Positions 5,994-8,811 of a stretch of DNA of 8,811 nt are shown piece by piece. Origin of the DNA: Heteroscillospira sp050252415. Its GTDB lineage: Bacteria > Bacillota > Clostridia > Oscillospirales > Oscillospiraceae. A model generated the notes under the pieces. That model was given only the letters and a program-made list of their open reading frames with translations. It ran no database searches and was not told where the DNA came from. The DNA lies in the NCBI GenBank assembly GCA_050252415.1, contig JBFWKZ010000103.1, forward strand, positions 1 to 8,811. The letters are read 5' to 3'. The position numbers and the translations under genes are program-made. How positions within the stretch are numbered: the first letter of the stretch is position 1; the number at the start of each line of letters is the position of its first letter.

Positions 5994-6242
5994 ATGAAGC
6001 TGAAAGAGCTTTTCTGCGATATATCGAATATGTGCCCCACCGCGTGGGAAGCCCTCGCCAAAACCGCGCTGCTTGCACTGGTCACGGCGCTGTGTGCGCT
6101 GGCAATTACCATAGGCGGTCAGGCCCACGACGGACTCACGCCTCAGATGTTACATATCGTCTACGGCCTTGCCGAGACGCCCGCCGGACTCTTTGCGATC
6201 GCCTCAGTCGGCGTTATTCTCCTTCAGCGCGAGCACGGCTGA
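5994..6242 (+). CDS. Small hypothetical membrane protein, 82 aa
   Basis: I do not recognise a family. The product has two likely membrane segments, at about residues 24-41 (ALLALVTALCALAITIGG) and 53-77, joined by a short polar loop GQAHDGLTPQ, with a soluble N-terminus MKLKELFCDISNMCPTAWEA containing two cysteines (Cys8, Cys14). GAGGTGAT (5983-5990) is an extended match to the 16S 3' end and supports ATG 5994. It is alone on its strand. Its last 39 bases overlap, on the opposite strand, the end of the Toprim gene. The strong ribosome binding site and coherent hydrophobic pattern argue for a real gene; the opposite-strand overlap and absent family argue for caution. Confidence 0.65.
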   Translation: MKLKELFCDISNMCPTAWEALAKTALLALVTALCALAITIGGQAHDGLTPQMLHIVYGLAETPAGLFAIASVGVILLQREHG

Positions 6243-6806
6243 ATGCAGCTCCTCACGGGTCATCAAAACCCCGACCGCCTGAAAGAGCGCCTTTGCGGAC
6301 ATCCGTTCCGGCAGTCCCAGTTTTTCCCGCAGCGCGTGTCTCAGCTTCGCGCTGTCCGCTCGGCCGGAGAGGCCGAGCGCATAAAAGTCCGCCTGCGTGA
6401 TCCCGGACGGGAGGGCTGCCGAAACCTCGTCCATTGTCGCGCCGCACTTTCGCAGCGCCTCCAGCAGAATATGCGGCGCCATGCCCTCAAGTCCAAGCTT
6501 TCCCTCTTTGGAGGGGGAGCTTTTTCTTTTTTCCTTGCCCGGGACATCCGGGATATAGGCGTTTTTTATCTGCGAAGGCGCAACGGCACCCTTTAAAAAA
6601 TTGCGGATGACAAAGCCCGCCCCGTCGCTGTCGGTAAACACGATAATGCCCCGCTTTTCCGCCAGCTTCCGGATGAGCTCCAGGCGCTCACGGTCCTTGA
6701 ACACGGCAAATCCGAAGGTCTCCACGATTGTCGCGTCGACCACTTGACTGAGGGTATTTTTGTCGTATTTTCCCTCGACGATGATGACTTCCTTTATTCT
6801 GACCAT
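6204..6806 (-). CDS. RNase M5-like Toprim protein (DUF4093)
   Basis: The Toprim domain occupies about residues 1-90: RIKEVIIVEGKYD with the catalytic glutamate at Glu11, and FTDSDGAG with the metal-binding Asp59 and Asp61. Then come YIPDVPGKEK (84-93), GKLGLEGMAP (102-111) and a C-terminal helical domain that fits DUF4093. RNase M5 (RnmV) matures 5S rRNA in Firmicutes, and this is the closest described function; its usual neighbour ksgA is absent, so I leave the symbol blank. I chose ATG 6806, one base after the holA stop, with GGTG 6 bases upstream and the family opening MVRIKEVIIVEG. A GTG at 6815 would add three residues and overlap holA by 8 bases. Length is 200 residues. Confidence 0.85.
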   Translation of the reverse strand: MVRIKEVIIVEGKYDKNTLSQVVDATIVETFGFAVFKDRERLELIRKLAEKRGIIVFTDSDGAGFVIRNFLKGAVAPSQIKNAYIPDVPGKEKRKSSPSKEGKLGLEGMAPHILLEALRKCGATMDEVSAALPSGITQADFYALGLSGRADSAKLRHALREKLGLPERMSAKALFQAVGVLMTREELHSAVLALKENNAD

Positions 6807-6807
6807 A

Positions 6808-7845
6808 TCAGGCACCGATTGCGAGCCTTGCCAGCAGTTCTTTTAAAAGTTCGCTGTCATCCACTCCGCTGCTCTTCATTTTATAGTCGTATTCGGCGCA
6901 CAGCTCACAGGCAAAGGCCAGCCATTTCAGCTCAAATTTTCTTGCGGAGGCGATCAGCCTCTCGGCGGCAAACGCCTGCCTTATGCCGCACAGCGCGCAG
7001 AGCTCGTCCGTCCCGCCCCGCCCTTTCGGCGACACCAGCTTTGCCGCATACAGTCTGCGCATCTGGTTGCCGATGATCGCAATGAGCTTGATCGGGCTCT
7101 CGCGCGAGCGCAGTAGCTCCGCCATGATGCGCGCCGCACCGTCGTAGTCGCGCCGTGTGAGGCAGTCCGTCATTTCAAAGACGCTCGCCTCCGGCAGCTT
7201 TATCGCCACGGCGTCGATATCGCGCCGCGTCACCGTATTCCCCTCGACATAGCTTGAGAGCTTTTCAATCTCGGGTATAAGCTGATTCATCAGGCTGCCG
7301 CTGGTGAAAATGAGATACTCGGCGTCCTTGAGCGAGATATCCTTACCCAATTCCTTAAACCTCCTGCCTATCCATCGGACAATGGCCGTCTGCCCCTGAG
7401 CGGAAAACTCAAGAAACGCGCCGGTCTTTTTCATCGCCTTGATAAAACCCAGCCTGCCGTCGGGCACATAGCCGATATCCTGGACGAATACGAGCGTGCA
7501 GTAATCGGGTATGTCCTCAAGAATTTCCTTAAGCTTTTCCTGCTCCGCGTCTTTGCAGGCGTTGATATCGTAGTCGCGCACCTCCACGAAGCAGCGCTCC
7601 CCCATGAACGGCATGGAATTTACCGCCTCCTCAAGGTCGCGCAGCTCGGTTTTTCTGCCGTCGAAGCGTTTGTAATTGAAATCCTCCGCACCGCCGCGCA
7701 GGCAGATCGCCTTAAGCTCATCCAAAAAGCGTTCGCGAAGGTAGTCCTCTTCGCCCCAGAGAACGTAGAGACGCCCCGGCCCATGGATTTTGAGTTTGTT
7801 TCGTTCCGCGCCGTAGTCGATTCCCGTGTTTTTCTGCTTAGCCAT
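6808..7845 (-). CDS. holA: DNA polymerase III subunit delta
   Basis: Delta subunit of the clamp loader, which opens the sliding beta clamp and loads it on primed DNA at the replication fork. The 345-residue length suits the family. Marks are GRLYVLWGEEDYLRERF (24-40) near the N-terminus, a central IGRRFKELGKDISLKDAEYLI segment, then SGSLMNQLIPEIEKLSSYVEG and the C-terminal SPIKLIAIIGNQMRRLYAAKL, all typical of the AAA+-like and collar domains. Start: ATG 7845 has GGGAG (7852-7856) 6 bases upstream. An ATG at 7860 in frame would add five residues but has no ribosome binding site. The gene start overlaps the comEC end by 8 bases, so translation is probably coupled. comEC-holA is a common order in Firmicutes. 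Confidence 0.95.
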   Translation of the reverse strand: MAKQKNTGIDYGAERNKLKIHGPGRLYVLWGEEDYLRERFLDELKAICLRGGAEDFNYKRFDGRKTELRDLEEAVNSMPFMGERCFVEVRDYDINACKDAEQEKLKEILEDIPDYCTLVFVQDIGYVPDGRLGFIKAMKKTGAFLEFSAQGQTAIVRWIGRRFKELGKDISLKDAEYLIFTSGSLMNQLIPEIEKLSSYVEGNTVTRRDIDAVAIKLPEASVFEMTDCLTRRDYDGAARIMAELLRSRESPIKLIAIIGNQMRRLYAAKLVSPKGRGGTDELCALCGIRQAFAAERLIASARKFELKWLAFACELCAEYDYKMKSSGVDDSELLKELLARLAIGA

Positions 7846-8811
7846 CGTATTCTCCCACATTAAAAGTTACGTTTCCGTTCAGATCCGTCCTGTAGAGCTC
7901 TGCGTCAAAGCCAGTCGCACGCGCGATGGCCTCGGCGGTCGGGTGGCCGAAGTGATTGTAGCCGACCGAAATGACGGCGTACTTTGGCCTCAGCGCCTCC
8001 ATAAGCTCAAGACCCGTCGAGTACCGGCTGCCGTGGTGGCCGACCACCAGGAGCTCCGTCTCGCCGATGTCTTCATCCGCGACAAGCTCCCGTTCGGTCG
8101 TCGCACCGGCGTCGCCGGTTATCAGTGCGTCGAACGCGCCGATGCTCCCCCGGATGATTAGTCCCCGCTCGTTCTCATCCCCCGAAGCGCGCGGGGCATA
8201 GATCATGAGCCGGATATCGCCGCAGCTTACCTGTGTATCGCTTCCGACGTAGCAGACCTCCGTGCGGTCCTCTCGGGCGGACTCAAGAATGCCCTCCAGA
8301 AGGCCGTCGCTGTCGTCAAGGTCAGGCGCCATAACAAGCTTCTCCACCGGCATGAGCGCCATCAGGGACATAACGCCGTTTACATGGTCCTCATGGAGAT
8401 GCGTGAGCACCAGAACATCGACCCGGCGTCTGCCCCGGGCGAGCAGATATTCCGCCGCAGTCTCTCCGGGATCATCCGAAGTTCCCTCGCCGCCGCAGTC
8501 GATCATCACGGTGGCGCCGCCTGCAAGCATCACAATGCTCTGCCCCTGCCCGACGTTCAGAACCGTTATCCTGCCCGGCAGGCTGACGGCTGCGGCGTTG
8601 GTGACGAGTATGGCAAAGCACAGCGTGATGACGGCGAGAGCGGCTGGAAAGGCGGGCCGGAAGTGATGCTTCCCGCGCAAAAACCAGGCTGCGGCAAAAA
8701 GCAGCGCGGCAAGGCCCATCCAGCCGATATAGATGGGGTTTTCCATATAGAGGACGCTTGCCGGAAGCTTGGCCGCCGTCCGGGCAACGGAAAAAATATA
8801 CCGGTCGCCGA
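7838..8811 (-). CDS. comEC: DNA internalization protein ComEC/Rec2, C-terminal part
   Basis: ComEC forms the inner-membrane channel for single-stranded DNA during natural transformation. Only the last 323 codons are present. The frame is open to the window edge with no stop, so the ATG at 8746 is internal and the 5' end lies outside. The fragment starts in the membrane region, with hydrophobic segments at about residues 29-44 and 56-75. It then enters the metallo-beta-lactamase-like domain: VLNVGQGQSIVM (83-94), DCGGEG (104-109), THLHEDHVNG (136-145), ITGDAG (230-235), VGHHGSRYST (256-265) and SVGYNHFGHP (281-290). These match the ComEC C-terminal domain; NVGQGQ replaces the usual DVGQGD. The metal-binding HxHxDH is intact, so nuclease activity is plausible. 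First visible gene of the comEC-holA-Toprim operon; competence itself is not shown by one gene. Confidence 0.92.
   Translation of the reverse strand, partial: GDRYIFSVARTAAKLPASVLYMENPIYIGWMGLAALLFAAAWFLRGKHHFRPAFPAALAVITLCFAILVTNAAAVSLPGRITVLNVGQGQSIVMLAGGATVMIDCGGEGTSDDPGETAAEYLLARGRRRVDVLVLTHLHEDHVNGVMSLMALMPVEKLVMAPDLDDSDGLLEGILESAREDRTEVCYVGSDTQVSCGDIRLMIYAPRASGDENERGLIIRGSIGAFDALITGDAGATTERELVADEDIGETELLVVGHHGSRYSTGLELMEALRPKYAVISVGYNHFGHPTAEAIARATGFDAELYRTDLNGNVTFNVGEYDG

Noticed and set aside
5817..6128. Minus-strand open frames of about 95-103 codons
   Set aside because: No ribosome binding site, no family likeness, and they are antisense to the better supported gene starting at 5994.
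7838..8746. A complete 302-residue stand-alone metallo-beta-lactamase protein starting at 8746
   Set aside because: The frame continues without a stop to the window edge and includes ComEC-like membrane sequence, so this is the C-terminal part of a longer ComEC.

Overview
The window looks like a chromosomal, mostly housekeeping segment of a fairly GC-rich Clostridia-class Firmicute, most likely from the Oscillospiraceae/Ruminococcaceae side. That placement is inferred from gene content rather than measured: the DapL route to diaminopimelate, a DUF421-DUF4363 gene pair, NrdR, a Toprim/DUF4093 RNase M5-like protein, the comEC-holA order, and strong AGGAGG-type ribosome binding sites. There is no rRNA, tRNA, CRISPR array, transposase or phage gene.

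Layout. Positions 15-3926 (minus strand) carry a compact dapF-dapL-glmS operon for cell-wall precursors: meso-diaminopimelate for the peptide stem and lysine, and glucosamine-6-phosphate for the glycan. Gaps between these genes are about 20 bases. Divergent from dapF, across only 66 bases, positions 3993-5047 (plus strand) hold a DUF421 (YetF-like) membrane protein and a DUF4363 membrane-anchored protein, translationally coupled by an ATGA overlap. Convergent with these is nrdR (5044-5514, minus), the ATP-cone repressor of ribonucleotide reductase genes; the two stop codons share the same four bases.

Positions 5515-5993 contain no convincing sizeable gene but are unusually rich in inverted repeats. 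They hold the nrdR promoter, an 8-bp perfect hairpin, a 113-base element closed by GTAGACA/TGTCTAC with internal hairpins, and two further hairpins, one a 15-bp stem whose G-U wobbles favour a plus-strand RNA. This is the part of the window most worth a second look. It leads into a small two-helix membrane protein gene (5994-6242, plus) of unknown function.

Positions 6204-8811 (minus strand) are a tightly overlapping comEC-holA-Toprim operon: the C-terminal part of the DNA uptake channel ComEC (cut by the window edge), the delta subunit of the DNA polymerase III clamp loader, and an RNase M5-like protein. The end of the Toprim gene overlaps the small membrane protein gene by 39 bases on the opposite strand.

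The protein genes are largely ordinary core and conserved-hypothetical genes. I do not see a clear new multi-gene system; the candidates for something undescribed are the structured intergenic region and the small membrane protein.
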